Origin: Psychrobacter sp. UBA3483
GTDB taxonomy: Bacteria > Pseudomonadota > Gammaproteobacteria > Pseudomonadales > Moraxellaceae
Direction: 5' to 3'
Assembly (NCBI RefSeq): GCF_002377905.1
Contig: NZ_DFQS01000028.1
Coordinates: 1 to 39,849, forward strand
Length of the DNA: 39,849 nt
Shown here: one piece after another, positions 16,220 through 25,765 of the stretch
How the letters are laid out: each line of letters opens with the position of its first letter
Position numbering within the stretch: the stretch's first letter is position 1
The notes under the pieces: generated by a model
Seen by the model: the letters and a program-made list of their open reading frames with translations, nothing else
Told to the model about the DNA's origin: nothing
Database searches by the model: none
Translations under genes and position numbers: made by a program

Positions 16220-16319
16220 CCCGAATAATTAAAGCATTTTCTTCATTTAAAAAATGGCGCTTAACCTATTCACCCATGCAAAAAACTTATGATAACTATT
16301 CAAACTTTAGGAGCGCGGC

Positions 16320-17630
16320 ATGAGCCAAGAAAAATCTAATGAGCTTAACCAAGACCCTAAAACAGCCTCTGACGCGCTAACTAACAACACTGATTCAACA
16401 GATCATCCCAATACCAAAGATGCTGTTGCAAACTCTGCCGCCAACGCTGTCAATACAAGAAAATCGGTTAACGACAGTCTCGTAAGTGATGACAATAGTG
16501 TTAACAATGATGGTGTTACTGACAGTGATGAGCCGTCTGTGCCGTCTGTGCCGCCAAAGGAGCCGATTCCTAGCAGCACGGGTTGGTCACCAAAAAAGAA
16601 ATCTTATTTAAATTTAGGCATCTTAATCGCCTTGATTGTTATCGGTGTGGCATTAATTTTGTATGCTTGGAAGCTGCCGCCCTTTACCCCAACGGTGCAG
16701 CAAACCAATAATGCTTTTGTTAAAGGACAAACCACCATTATCAGTCCGCAAGTATCTGGCTACGTGACTGAGGTGGCGGTTGAAGATTTTGCCAATGTTA
16801 AAGAAGGCGACTTATTAATAAAAATAGATGATCGTACTTTTAAGCAGCAGCTTGAGCAAGCGCAGGCAAACATTGAAATCGCTATAACCGAACGCGCTAG
16901 TAATGCGCAGGATACAGGAAGCAGCCAAGCGCAAATCGAAGCACGCGAGGCGGACTTATATAGTGCTAAAGTCAGCGTCGACAGTGCGCGTGAAGACGTC
17001 AAACGCTATCAAGGTTTAGACGCTATTGGTGCGGTATCAAAAGCAGAAGTGGCGCATATCAAAGCGCAACTTGCAAAAGCGCAGGCCAACGTGCAACAAG
17101 CAGAAGCAAACTTACAAGTTGCTCGTGAGGCGAGTGAAAAGACCAGCGGTAGCCGCTCATCTTTAGACGCCAATATCAAGAGTGCAGAAGCCGGTGCCAA
17201 GCAAGCTCAGATTAATTTAGACAACACAGTTATTAGAGCACCAGAGTCTGGGCAGCTGAGTCAAATCAGTGTCAAAGAAGGACAATACGTGAGCGCTGGT
17301 ACGCAGCTGATGTATATCGTACCAAAAGGCGTATGGATTATTGCCAACTTTAAAGAAACGCAAGTGGCCAATATGCGTATCGGTGAGCCTGCCACCATTC
17401 ATGTCGATGCCCTTGGCGATGCCAAGTTTAGTGGTCGTGTCAGTAATATCTCACCAGCGACGGGCAGCGAATTTAGTGCCGGCGCGGCCAATCCTGCGAC
17501 GGGTAACTATATAAAAATTGCCCAGCGCGTTCCTATCAGAATTGATTTAGACCAAAACCAGCCTAACCTTGCACAGTTACGTCCAGGCATGTCAGTGTCA
17601 GTAGATGTCGATACCAAAGCAAGAAATTAG
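16320..17630 (+). CDS. HlyD/EmrA-type membrane fusion protein
   Basis: A 436-residue periplasmic adaptor for the MFS pump. An unusually long cytoplasmic N-terminal region (about residues 1-93) is rich in Asn, Asp and Ser, with a short VPSVP repeat, and precedes a single membrane anchor at 95-117. Next come NNAFVKGQTTIISPQVSGYV (130-149), the split lipoyl-like domain, and a long Gln/Ala-rich alpha-helical hairpin (about 175-300). The second lipoyl half contains VIRAPESGQLSQISVKEGQYV, and a beta-barrel domain with VPIRIDLD and LRPGMSVSVDVDT follows. A good GGAGCG precedes the start. It is co-transcribed with the MFS gene and followed by a strong terminator. Confidence 0.92.
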   Translation: MSQEKSNELNQDPKTASDALTNNTDSTDHPNTKDAVANSAANAVNTRKSVNDSLVSDDNSVNNDGVTDSDEPSVPSVPPKEPIPSSTGWSPKKKSYLNLGILIALIVIGVALILYAWKLPPFTPTVQQTNNAFVKGQTTIISPQVSGYVTEVAVEDFANVKEGDLLIKIDDRTFKQQLEQAQANIEIAITERASNAQDTGSSQAQIEAREADLYSAKVSVDSAREDVKRYQGLDAIGAVSKAEVAHIKAQLAKAQANVQQAEANLQVAREASEKTSGSRSSLDANIKSAEAGAKQAQINLDNTVIRAPESGQLSQISVKEGQYVSAGTQLMYIVPKGVWIIANFKETQVANMRIGEPATIHVDALGDAKFSGRVSNISPATGSEFSAGAANPATGNYIKIAQRVPIRIDLDQNQPNLAQLRPGMSVSVDVDTKARN

Positions 17631-17658
17631 TGCAAAGAATTAAACTGAAAATCACCGC

Positions 17659-17707
17659 AAAAAAGCCTCTTTACATACCTGTCACATCAGGCTTAAAGAG
17701 GCTTTTT
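17659..17707. terminator. Bidirectional terminator between the efflux operon and pdxH
   Basis: AAAAAAGCCTCTTT (17659-17672) pairs with AAAGAGGCTTTTT (17695-17707) around a loop of about 22 bases. Flanking A and T runs let it serve both the forward hlyD-like gene and the convergent pdxH gene. Confidence 0.82.
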
Positions 17708-17758
17708 GATTTTTGGAATATCTTATTTTCAGTAGATTTTAGCTTAAATGAGCTCATT

Positions 17759-18424
17759 TTATGGTAACAAGCGTTTGGTTGTCCATTTTGCCGCGTCGCC
17801 CGTGCCACTCTTGTCTTGCGTATAAACAATGCGGTCATGCATACGATTGGCGCGGCCTTGCCAAAACTCGATGCTCTCAATCGTAATCTCATAGCCACCC
17901 CAAAACTCAGGGGTTGGCACTTGACTGTCTGCAGGATAATCATTTTGCAACTGCTCAAACGTTTGTTCCATGACATCGCGATTGGCAACTTCACCACTTT
18001 GCGGCTGGCTAACCCAAGCGCCCACTTGGCTATCATGCGGACGTTTTTGGAAATAGGCTGCAGATTTAGCAGCGTCTATTTTAGCAATGCTGCCGCTGAT
18101 ACGGATTTGACGCTCAAGCTTATGCCAAAAAAACAGGGCTTCGGCATTGGGGTTTTCAGCGATATCTTGACCCTTGGCGCTTTTGTAATTAGTATAGAAC
18201 ACGATGCCTGTGTCAGTAATCTCGCGCAGCAAAACAATACGCACGCTTGGCTTATTGTCCGCTCCGCACGTCGCTAAACTCATCGCATAAGGTTCTTGCA
18301 CCTCTTCTGCTATCGCTTCATTCATCCAAGTGTGTAGCAGCTCAAATGGTGAATTTGGTACTGACTGTTGGTCGAGTTGCCCTTTCTCATACGATAAGCG
18401 CTGATCGGTAAAATCCATACTCAT
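17759..18424 (-). CDS. pdxH: Pyridoxamine 5'-phosphate oxidase
   Basis: FMN-dependent enzyme making pyridoxal 5'-phosphate from pyridoxine or pyridoxamine phosphate in the cytoplasm. The 221-residue product has the usual length (about 218). Motifs are PSVRIVLLRE with FYTNYKSAKG for FMN binding, FFWHKLERQIRISG, AAYFQKRPHDSQVGAWVSQPQS, PTPEFWGGYEI and the C-terminal signature IEFWQGRANRMHDRI ending KRLLP. A second ATG two codons in is an equally possible start. It lies 57 bases downstream of glmM on the same strand and is probably co-transcribed. It supplies the cofactor for PLP enzymes such as the one at 12820-14106, but no direct link is implied. Confidence 0.97.
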   Translation of the reverse strand: MSMDFTDQRLSYEKGQLDQQSVPNSPFELLHTWMNEAIAEEVQEPYAMSLATCGADNKPSVRIVLLREITDTGIVFYTNYKSAKGQDIAENPNAEALFFWHKLERQIRISGSIAKIDAAKSAAYFQKRPHDSQVGAWVSQPQSGEVANRDVMEQTFEQLQNDYPADSQVPTPEFWGGYEITIESIEFWQGRANRMHDRIVYTQDKSGTGDAAKWTTKRLLP

Positions 18425-18481
18425 GATTGTTTCTCGCTAACTTTCGAATATTATTAATATAAGTCTATTTAACCAAGACGT

Positions 18482-19852
18482 TTAGCCTAACACTGTTTTG
18501 ATTTTATCGGCCAAATCATTGGCCATCACATCGCATTCGATTTCATCGTCTGACTCAACCATGACCCGAATCATCGGCTCTGTACCTGACTGACGGATAA
18601 GCAGGCGACCACGACCTTCTAAAGTAGCGCGCGCTTTATCAAAAGCTGCGACAAGCTCTTCATGCTCAAATGGGTCTTGCATTTGCGATAAGCGCACATT
18701 GACCAGTTTTTGTGGTAACACTTCAAAGCCTTCGGTCAAATCGCTAAGTGCCTTACCGCGTGCTTGCATCACTGCCAGCACTTGCAAACCTGCGATAATG
18801 GCATCGCCGGTTCGGCTTTTATCCAAGCATAAAATATGACCAGATGGCTCACCGCCTAATATCCAACCATTGGCTTCAAGCTCTTGCATGACATAGCGGT
18901 CGCCGACTTTTGCACGGGTAAACGCGATATCAGCGTCTTTTAACGCCAACTCTAAGCCCATATTACTCATCAAGGTACCAACGACGCCTTCGGCTTTGGT
19001 TTGACCTTGGGTAGCAAGTACATACAAAATACCATCGCCATCGACCAGCTCACCGGCTTCATCGACCATCACGATACGGTCACCATCGCCATCTAAAGCA
19101 ATGCCGACATCGGCCTCATATTCAAGTACCGCTTTTTGCAGATTTTCAGGATGGGTTGAGCCGCAATTGGCATTGATATTAATGCCATCAGGTTTATTAT
19201 TAATTGCGATAACATTGGCGCCAAGCTCACGCATAACACGCGGCGCAACGCTATAACCAGCCCCATTGGCACAGTCGACGACGACGGTCAAATGATCTAA
19301 GTCGTATTGATAAGGGAAGCTACCTTTACAAAATTCGATATAGCGCCCTTTCGCATCATTAATACGATTGTTTTTGCCCAGTTGTGCTGGATCGAGAATT
19401 GGCATGATGGCGTTATTAGCAGAATTTGAAGCATCCATGATCGCGGTCAATTTATCGTTAATTGCGCTTTGCATCTCATCGGTCAGTTTTTTGCCATCAC
19501 CTGAGAAGAATTTAATACCATTATCAAAATAAGGATTGTGTGAGGCTGAAATGACCACGCCAGCATCGGCATTAAAGCTGCGGGTCAGATGCGCGATAGC
19601 AGGCGTTGGTAGCGGGCCTAACATATGGACGTCGACACCAGCAGCATTAAAGCCAGCTTGCAGCGCCCCTTCAATCACATAGCCAGACAGACGCGTGTCT
19701 TTACCTATCACCACACTGGGTTTGCGCGCAGGGTTATTATTATTTTCTATCAGCACCAACCCCGTCACATAACCTAACTTCAAAATAAAATCAGGGGTAA
19801 TCGGTAACTCACCAAATTTGCCGCGAATACCATCAGTGCCAAAATAACTCAT
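18482..19852 (-). CDS. glmM: Phosphoglucosamine mutase
   Basis: Interconverts glucosamine 6-phosphate and glucosamine 1-phosphate on the route to UDP-N-acetylglucosamine for peptidoglycan and LPS. The 456-residue protein starts MSYFGTDGIRGKFGE, as the family does. The phosphorylated catalytic serine is Ser104 in VISASHNP, the metal loop is DGDGDR in the middle of the chain, the sugar-binding loop is GEPSGH, and the C-terminal phosphate-binding loop is RQSGTEPMIRVMVE. It is upstream of pdxH in a likely two-gene unit. The 406-base gap to guaB holds only the guaB terminator and presumably the glmM promoter. Confidence 0.98.
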   Translation of the reverse strand: MSYFGTDGIRGKFGELPITPDFILKLGYVTGLVLIENNNNPARKPSVVIGKDTRLSGYVIEGALQAGFNAAGVDVHMLGPLPTPAIAHLTRSFNADAGVVISASHNPYFDNGIKFFSGDGKKLTDEMQSAINDKLTAIMDASNSANNAIMPILDPAQLGKNNRINDAKGRYIEFCKGSFPYQYDLDHLTVVVDCANGAGYSVAPRVMRELGANVIAINNKPDGININANCGSTHPENLQKAVLEYEADVGIALDGDGDRIVMVDEAGELVDGDGILYVLATQGQTKAEGVVGTLMSNMGLELALKDADIAFTRAKVGDRYVMQELEANGWILGGEPSGHILCLDKSRTGDAIIAGLQVLAVMQARGKALSDLTEGFEVLPQKLVNVRLSQMQDPFEHEELVAAFDKARATLEGRGRLLIRQSGTEPMIRVMVESDDEIECDVMANDLADKIKTVLG

Positions 19853-20150
19853 TATTATTATTCCTCAATTTTATAAAGTAAAAAATCAAACGTGCGCACA
19901 GACTTTCATGGGTTTAAAAAAAGATTATTTATAGAAAATCGCTTTTTAAAAAACCCTTTTAAAACGGTCTGCTGCTATAAACTTTCTTTGTCTGCTGTTT
20001 TCCTATGAGCTTTGTACTTTTTGATGCGACTAAAAACTCACTCCAGCAATACCGAAGTGTTTTTAAAATACATCAATTATAAGCAATCGACCTAGATAAG
20101 AAACCTAACTCATAGTAAAAAATAGATAGAAGAATCTAATTCTGTATTTT

Positions 20151-20191
20151 ACAAAAAAAACAGCCAACAATAACAAAGCATTGTTGGCTGT
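20151..20191 (-). terminator. Terminator of guaB
   Basis: ACAGCCAACAAT (20160-20171) and ATTGTTGGCTGT (20180-20191) form a perfect 12-bp stem with an eight-base loop. On the minus strand it is followed by eight to nine U residues (the A-run at 20153-20160). It lies in the guaB-glmM gap 19853-20258, in which I see no other feature. Confidence 0.9.
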
Positions 20192-20258
20192 TTGTATCTT
20201 GGTGTCACGGCAATGCTACAGAGCCGACAACCTACACACAACTAGCGTTAAAAAATGA

Positions 20259-21731
20259 TTAATCAACGCGATAGTTAGGTGCTTCTTTGGTAATTTGTAC
20301 ATCATGGACATGAGATTCTTTCATACCCGCTGAAGTGACTTTGACAAACTGCGGCTTCATGCGCATCTCTTCAATGGTCGCACAACCAGTATAACCCATC
20401 GATGAACGTAGGCCACCCATCATCTGATTGACAATACCAGAAACTGGGCCTTTATAAGGGACACGGCCTTCGATACCTTCTGGTACCAACTTTTCTACGC
20501 CGTCTTTGGCGTCTTGAAAATAGCGATCTGACGAGCCATTTTGACCTGACATCGCACCCAAGCTACCCATACCGCGATAGGCTTTATAGTAACGGCCTTG
20601 GAACAGCTCAACCTCACCTGGCGCTTCTTCGGTACCCGCCATTAGTGAACCAACCATGATGCACGATGCGCCAGCAGCGATGGCTTTTGCCATATCGCCT
20701 GAATAGCGGATACCGCCATCAGCAATCAGTGGAATACTGTCTTTTAGCGCGCTTGCAACACTATCGATTGCCGAGATTTGTGGCATACCAACGCCAGCGA
20801 TGATACGCGTGGTACAGATAGACCCGGGACCAATACCTACTTTAACGGCATCTGCACCAGCGTCACGTAATGCCAAAGCAGCATCACCAGTGGCAATATT
20901 ACCACCGATTACCTGTACCTCTGGAAAGTGCTTTTTAATCCAAGAAACTTTATCAATCACGCCTTTTGAATGACCATGGGCGGTATCAACAACGATAATA
21001 TCGACGTCAGCAGCAATCAAAGCCTCGACACGTGCTTGGGTATCCGCGCCAGTACCAACAGCGGCGCCAACCCGCAAGCGACCGTGGGCATCTTTACAAG
21101 CATTAGGATTGTTTTCTGCTTTGGAGAAATCATTGACCGTAATCAGACCACGCAAACGAAAGTCATCATTAATCACAATCACTTTTTCGATACGGTGCTC
21201 ATGAAGAAGTTTTTTGATATTCTCATTGCTCTCACCTTCTTTAACGGTGACGAGCTGATCTTTTGGCGTCATGATATGACTGACTGGTAAGGATAAATTG
21301 GTCTCAAAACGCCAGTCACGGTGGGTGACGATACCAATGACTTTATCGGTACCCTTCTCAACCACAGGCACACCTGAGATATTGTTATCTTGGGTCAATC
21401 TTAGTAGCTCACCAATCGTCATCTCGGGATGCACGGTGATGGGATCGACAACCGTACCCGCTTCGAATTTTTTCACGCGGCGTACTTGCATAGCCTGCTT
21501 ATCGATATCCATGCTTTTATGCAAAATACCCAAGCCACCAAGCTGTGCCATAGTGATGGCCATCTCAGACTCAGTGACAGTATCCATCGCAGCCGAAATC
21601 ATCGGTAAGTTTAAGGTAATATTTTTGGTTAGGCGGGTCGTTAAATCAGCAGCTTTTGGTAGGATTTCAGAATAAGCTGGTAATAATAAAACGTCATCAA
21701 AGGTTAAGGCTTCATCGACAATTCGCAACAT
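20259..21731 (-). CDS. guaB: IMP dehydrogenase
   Basis: Oxidises IMP to XMP with NAD, the committed step of GMP synthesis. The 490-residue protein has the (beta/alpha)8 catalytic barrel interrupted by two CBS domains at about residues 95-205. The catalytic Cys306 lies in GIGPGSICTTR. Other signatures are the N-terminal LTFDDVLLLPAYS, VDTAHGHS, the IMP-binding IADGGIRYSGD and the flap YRGMGSLGAM. It ends with a strong terminator and stands as a single transcription unit. guaA is not in the window. Confidence 0.98.
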   Translation of the reverse strand: MLRIVDEALTFDDVLLLPAYSEILPKAADLTTRLTKNITLNLPMISAAMDTVTESEMAITMAQLGGLGILHKSMDIDKQAMQVRRVKKFEAGTVVDPITVHPEMTIGELLRLTQDNNISGVPVVEKGTDKVIGIVTHRDWRFETNLSLPVSHIMTPKDQLVTVKEGESNENIKKLLHEHRIEKVIVINDDFRLRGLITVNDFSKAENNPNACKDAHGRLRVGAAVGTGADTQARVEALIAADVDIIVVDTAHGHSKGVIDKVSWIKKHFPEVQVIGGNIATGDAALALRDAGADAVKVGIGPGSICTTRIIAGVGMPQISAIDSVASALKDSIPLIADGGIRYSGDMAKAIAAGASCIMVGSLMAGTEEAPGEVELFQGRYYKAYRGMGSLGAMSGQNGSSDRYFQDAKDGVEKLVPEGIEGRVPYKGPVSGIVNQMMGGLRSSMGYTGCATIEEMRMKPQFVKVTSAGMKESHVHDVQITKEAPNYRVD

Positions 21732-22096
21732 ACAGACCCCTAGTGGTGGTTATTTTGATGGGTGGGCAATGCAGTATCACGTCGATAAAAGAGCGTTTTG
21801 TCAAAATCAATACGCCAAAATAAAGCGGCTAGAATTGTGAAAAAACCATGAGGAACAAACCTTAAATACGGTTATCGCTCGGCATGTTATCTGTTTACCA
21901 ATAGTAATAAAATGCTTAGGAAAGTAGAGTTGCTAATACAGCCCTTCTAAACATCCTAACATCTAATTACCCGACGCTTAATAACTGAATTATCCCTTAA
22001 AAATAACGCCATATTATAACAAATAAAGCAAGCCTTCGCATAACATATTTGTCAGCTTATTTTGCTAGATGATGCATCCACTTCGTCATGTTCCTA
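21732..22096. other. Gene-free stretch upstream of guaB
   Basis: The 365 bases lie between the guaB start and the stop of the minus-strand MscS-like gene. They should hold the guaB promoter; a TTGACA-like element reads on the minus strand near 21800, but no well-spaced -10 is clear. I see no ORF, hairpin terminator, repeat or RNA gene. Confidence 0.4.
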
Positions 22097-24004
22097 CTAT
22101 GTGTCTGTTTTAACGATTAAACGTTCCGCTGGCAGATAATCCTTTTGTTCGCTATATAAGTAGCTTAGCATCTGCTCACGTACTTCACATTCGAGCAACC
22201 AAGCATTGAGCGGGCTATCGGACGCTTGGCTACAACGCAGCTTAATAGTGGTTTCTGTTACCGATACCGTATACATCTCAGGCTCGGTGTCACTATCCCA
22301 TAGCTCACTGTCTTTGACGAGCTCAATATATTTTTGCCGAATGGCTTCGATATCAGCGCCGTAATCGACATATAAATAAATCACTGAAATTTGATGCGAC
22401 TCAGTATGCGACCAGTTCTCGACAATCTCAGTGATAAAATGCCGCATCGGCACTATCAAGCGACGCTCATCCCAGGTTTTGAGTACCGCATAGGTGTAAC
22501 CCAAATCCTCAATCGTGCACCACTCGCCTTCCATCATCACCGTATCGCCGATACGCACAGGCTGGGTAATCGCAACTTGCATCCCTGCGATAATATTTCC
22601 CAAAATAGGCTGGGCGGCAATACCTATCACCGCGCCCGCAATCCCTGCTGAGGTGAGTAGCGTTTTGCCCAAGCCATCAATATTGGTAAACTCACTCAGT
22701 CCTATCCAAATGCCGCCCAAAATCATCACAAAGATAAAGACACGGCGAAAGATAGACACATAGGTGCGGCGGCTGCGACCTTTATCAAACTGCGCTTCGC
22801 TTAAATTCTCAATTTGCAAATCTTTATAACGATTAGCAAAGAAATTAATGGCGCGAATACCAAGCCACATAGTACTAAATACCAAGCCAATCCAAATAAT
22901 GGGGCGTGTCGATGAGGCGAGCGCATCTAGATAAGGAAAGCCGCCCGATACCAACGTATAAACAGAGGAAAAACTGATGGTAAACGTCAAAGGCACGGTC
23001 AGCTTATTGACCAAGTCCTCGACGCCATTGTGATGAATGGTGGCGAGCCGATTGCCCTCTTTGTCTAATACGTACCAGTTGAGCAATTTACCGGCGGCTT
23101 TACTGAGTAACCAACCGGCGCCCATGGTAAAAGAAAAGAATAAAAATAACGCGATGAATTCCCAAACGGCAATGCCAAAGACTTTTAATTTGGTCCAGTC
23201 GGGCAAATAACGCTCAAATTTAGCAGGCTGATATTGCTCATACAGCTTATCGATATTAGCCACCGTTTGCGCGGAAAACACCCAGAAAGGCGGACTGTCA
23301 TCAATGCGTACACGCTCAAGATGCAGCGGTACACGGCGATCTCGATAGTCGATATAACCCAATTGGATTGAGCGCCGAGGAATGCCTTGGATACTATTAT
23401 TACTACCAAGTGGCGGTTCAATCAAACCATCAGGACGGTCGGGCAACTTATCAAACGCGTACAGCTTTTTTTCCATCAATAAAAAATCGAGCTGTTTGGC
23501 AAGCTCCATTGCTTGGTTACGCTGCAACTCCTCGTCAATCAAGTTCATATTGAGCGCATAAGCAGCCAAATCATACTGCTGCTTAATAACCGCTGATTGA
23601 AAAAACTCTAACGTTGCCAGCGGTGTCGATAAATTCGGTGGCTCAGATAGTGGCGGCAAGCCGACATTGAGCTTATTTAAGGCATAATAACTTTCGTTAT
23701 AATCGCCCGTTAGACCGGAGTCACCCTGCAATACCCCCGCTTGCTGTTCGGTTTTTTTCTCAAACGGACTAATTACTTCCTCGGCAATCGCAGAAACACT
23801 GACACCCTCTTTTTTGAGCTTATCAATCCGTTGCGATGCATAATCAACGATATTCTCTGGCGCCTCGCTGATTGGCACAGTTGTTTCGGTTTGTTTGTCA
23901 GTCGTTGAACTGCTAGCGGCATAAGCAGGCAAATAAACAACACTTAAAATAATGACGAAAATACTGAATATAAAGTGACGTATGTTTACATGCCTCGCGG
24001 TCAA
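22097..24004 (-). CDS. Large MscS-family mechanosensitive channel
   Basis: The channel domain lies in the C-terminal half. The glycine/alanine-rich pore helix AGIAGAVIGIAAQPILGNIIAGMQV is followed by the beta domain starting RIGDTVMMEGEWCTIEDLGYTYAVLKT and by NWSH. Before it come several membrane segments (WEFIALFLFFSFTMGAGWLL and others) and a periplasmic domain of about 230 residues. The ATG-initiated frame extends to 24124, but that start lacks a ribosome site and leaves 40 odd residues before the signal peptide. A TTG at 24004 has GGTAGG six bases upstream and yields a normal signal peptide (h-region FIFSIFVIILSVVYL, cleavage after AYA), so I prefer it, with the longer form as the alternative. 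The protein would release solutes on hypo-osmotic shock or act as a regulated channel. Confidence 0.88.
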   Translation of the reverse strand: MTARHVNIRHFIFSIFVIILSVVYLPAYAASSSTTDKQTETTVPISEAPENIVDYASQRIDKLKKEGVSVSAIAEEVISPFEKKTEQQAGVLQGDSGLTGDYNESYYALNKLNVGLPPLSEPPNLSTPLATLEFFQSAVIKQQYDLAAYALNMNLIDEELQRNQAMELAKQLDFLLMEKKLYAFDKLPDRPDGLIEPPLGSNNSIQGIPRRSIQLGYIDYRDRRVPLHLERVRIDDSPPFWVFSAQTVANIDKLYEQYQPAKFERYLPDWTKLKVFGIAVWEFIALFLFFSFTMGAGWLLSKAAGKLLNWYVLDKEGNRLATIHHNGVEDLVNKLTVPLTFTISFSSVYTLVSGGFPYLDALASSTRPIIWIGLVFSTMWLGIRAINFFANRYKDLQIENLSEAQFDKGRSRRTYVSIFRRVFIFVMILGGIWIGLSEFTNIDGLGKTLLTSAGIAGAVIGIAAQPILGNIIAGMQVAITQPVRIGDTVMMEGEWCTIEDLGYTYAVLKTWDERRLIVPMRHFITEIVENWSHTESHQISVIYLYVDYGADIEAIRQKYIELVKDSELWDSDTEPEMYTVSVTETTIKLRCSQASDSPLNAWLLECEVREQMLSYLYSEQKDYLPAERLIVKTDT

Positions 24005-24159
24005 TTTATACCTACCTTTAATAGTATCTAGACTCTTACAACCAGAAACATTAGCGTCGCCTATATTGTCCATGTACGAGGCTTGGATATTTTTAGCAAT
24101 CAAAGACTGAGAAGAATGTTTCATACGATAAGGTTCTGGGCCGAATAATAAAATTAGTT

Positions 24160-24199
24160 GTTAAGAGTTAAGAGTTAAGAGTTAAGAGTTAAGAGTTAA
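24160..24199. repeat. Heptamer tandem repeat upstream of the MscS-like gene
   Basis: Five exact copies of GTTAAGA plus five bases of a sixth run without interruption. The array sits between the cysS terminator and the channel gene, about 36 bases before the upstream ATG and about 155 bases before the preferred TTG. It contains TAA in the reading frames and is not coding. A perfect short repeat in a promoter or leader could change copy number by replication slippage. Confidence 0.9.
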
Positions 24200-24225
24200 T
24201 ATAAGCTTAAGCTAATGCACTAAAC

Positions 24226-24252
24226 AAAAAAAAGCCAGCATAAAGCTGACTT
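24226..24252 (-). terminator. Terminator of cysS
   Basis: On the minus strand the RNA is AAGUCAGC, a five-base loop, then GCUGGCUU with one G-U pair and a run of eight U residues. It lies 53 bases past the cysS stop and separates cysS from the downstream channel gene. Confidence 0.82.
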
Positions 24253-24304
24253 AATTTGAGGGTAAAATGTTAATTGATACAATTGCTTATAGCAAGAATA
24301 CGAT

Positions 24305-25765
24305 TTAAGCACGGCGCCAAGTCGTACCCGCACGGCTGTCTTCAAGCTCAATACCCGCATTCTTTAACTGCTCACGTATCTCATCAGCACGGGCAAAGTT
24401 TTTATTGGTTTTGGCATCGGCACGCTCGATGATTAATTCATCGATAGCGGCATCGCTTAAACCGTCTGCTTGCGCCTCACCCACGACCGCTTGCAAAAAC
24501 TGCTGTACGGGTAGCTGCAATATATTTAACGTCTGCGCCAAGGCTTTCAGCTGCTGCGCCAACTGCCATGCACCCTCTACATCTTCCGCCTTAAGTGCTT
24601 TATTAATATCACGTGCCAGCCCGAACAATACGCTAATAGCCGTTGAGCTATTAAAATCATCATTCATGGCCTTGATAAAATCTTGTCCGGCGGCACTTTC
24701 ATAAGTAGAGTTGGTGAGCGCCTCATCGATGACAAGTTCTTGCCCTTTTTGTTGTTCGGCAGCTTTTAATGCTTGATATAATCTGCTTAGGCTATTATGT
24801 GCTTCATCTAAGGCTTTGTCTGAGAAATTCACTTGACTGCGATAGTGACTAGATAGCAAGAAAAAGCGCACCGTTTCAGAATGGTACTTGGCAATCACAT
24901 CACGAATAGTAAAGAAGTTATTTAGCGATTTGGACATCTTTTCGCCGTCGACATTGATAAAACCAACGTGCATCCAATTACGTGCGTACTCGCAGCCCGT
25001 CGCTGCTTCCGATTGCGCAATCTCATTTTCATGATGCGGAAACTGTAAATCATGCCCGCCGCCGTGAATATCAAAGGTATCACCAAGGCATTTGGTCGAC
25101 ATCGCCGAGCATTCGATATGCCAGCCCGGACGCCCTTGACCCCATGGTGATGCCCATTGTGGCTCGCCAGGTTTTGCCGCTTTCCATAACACAAAGTCAA
25201 ACGGATTGCGCTTGTCATTTTCGACATCAACGCGCGAGCCCGCTTGCATATCGTCCAAATTGCGTTTAGATAATTTGCCATAATCAGGGAAGCTATCGAC
25301 CGCATAATAGACGTCGCCATTATCGCCCGCATACGCATAGTCATTGCTGACCAAATTGCCAATCATCTGCTGCATCTCATCGATATGGTCAGTTGCGCGC
25401 GGCTCAGCATCAGGCGCTAAACAACCAAGGGCTAAGAAATCTTCGTGCATCGCTTCAATGAAGCGCTGAGTTAATACACCAATTTCTTCGCCATTTTCGG
25501 CAGCACGGGTGATGATTTTGTCATCAATATCGGTGATATTACGCACATAATTGACGTCATAACCCAATTGTTTCAGCCAGCGCACCGCCATATCAAAGGC
25601 AACTACCACTCGCGCATGACCAATATGACAATAATCGTAGACCGTCATCCCGCACACATACATGCCGACTTTGCCCGCAACCAGCGGCTTAAATACCTGC
25701 TTGCGTCCGTTAAGTGAGTCGTAAATGGCAAGCTGAGACATCGCGTCTGCAAGAGGTGTGGTCAT
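24305..25765 (-). CDS. cysS: Cysteinyl-tRNA synthetase
   Basis: Class I aminoacyl-tRNA synthetase charging tRNA-Cys. The 486-residue product has the HIGH motif as CHIGHARV near residues 46-53, the zinc-binding MYVCGMTVYDY segment with its Cys, GRPGWHIECSAMS with a second zinc ligand, HGGGHDLQFPHHENE and the KMSKS loop as EKMSKSLNNF. The first ATG is preceded by AAGG; a second in-frame Met at codon 9 is an alternative. It is a single gene with its own terminator, divergent from the cobalamin adenosyltransferase across a 271-base gap. Confidence 0.98.
   Translation of the reverse strand: MTTPLADAMSQLAIYDSLNGRKQVFKPLVAGKVGMYVCGMTVYDYCHIGHARVVVAFDMAVRWLKQLGYDVNYVRNITDIDDKIITRAAENGEEIGVLTQRFIEAMHEDFLALGCLAPDAEPRATDHIDEMQQMIGNLVSNDYAYAGDNGDVYYAVDSFPDYGKLSKRNLDDMQAGSRVDVENDKRNPFDFVLWKAAKPGEPQWASPWGQGRPGWHIECSAMSTKCLGDTFDIHGGGHDLQFPHHENEIAQSEAATGCEYARNWMHVGFINVDGEKMSKSLNNFFTIRDVIAKYHSETVRFFLLSSHYRSQVNFSDKALDEAHNSLSRLYQALKAAEQQKGQELVIDEALTNSTYESAAGQDFIKAMNDDFNSSTAISVLFGLARDINKALKAEDVEGAWQLAQQLKALAQTLNILQLPVQQFLQAVVGEAQADGLSDAAIDELIIERADAKTNKNFARADEIREQLKNAGIELEDSRAGTTWRRA

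Noticed and set aside
24160..24199. Heptamer array considered as a CRISPR or integration-site repeat
   Set aside because: The units are only seven bases long with no spacers, and there are no cas or integrase genes nearby.
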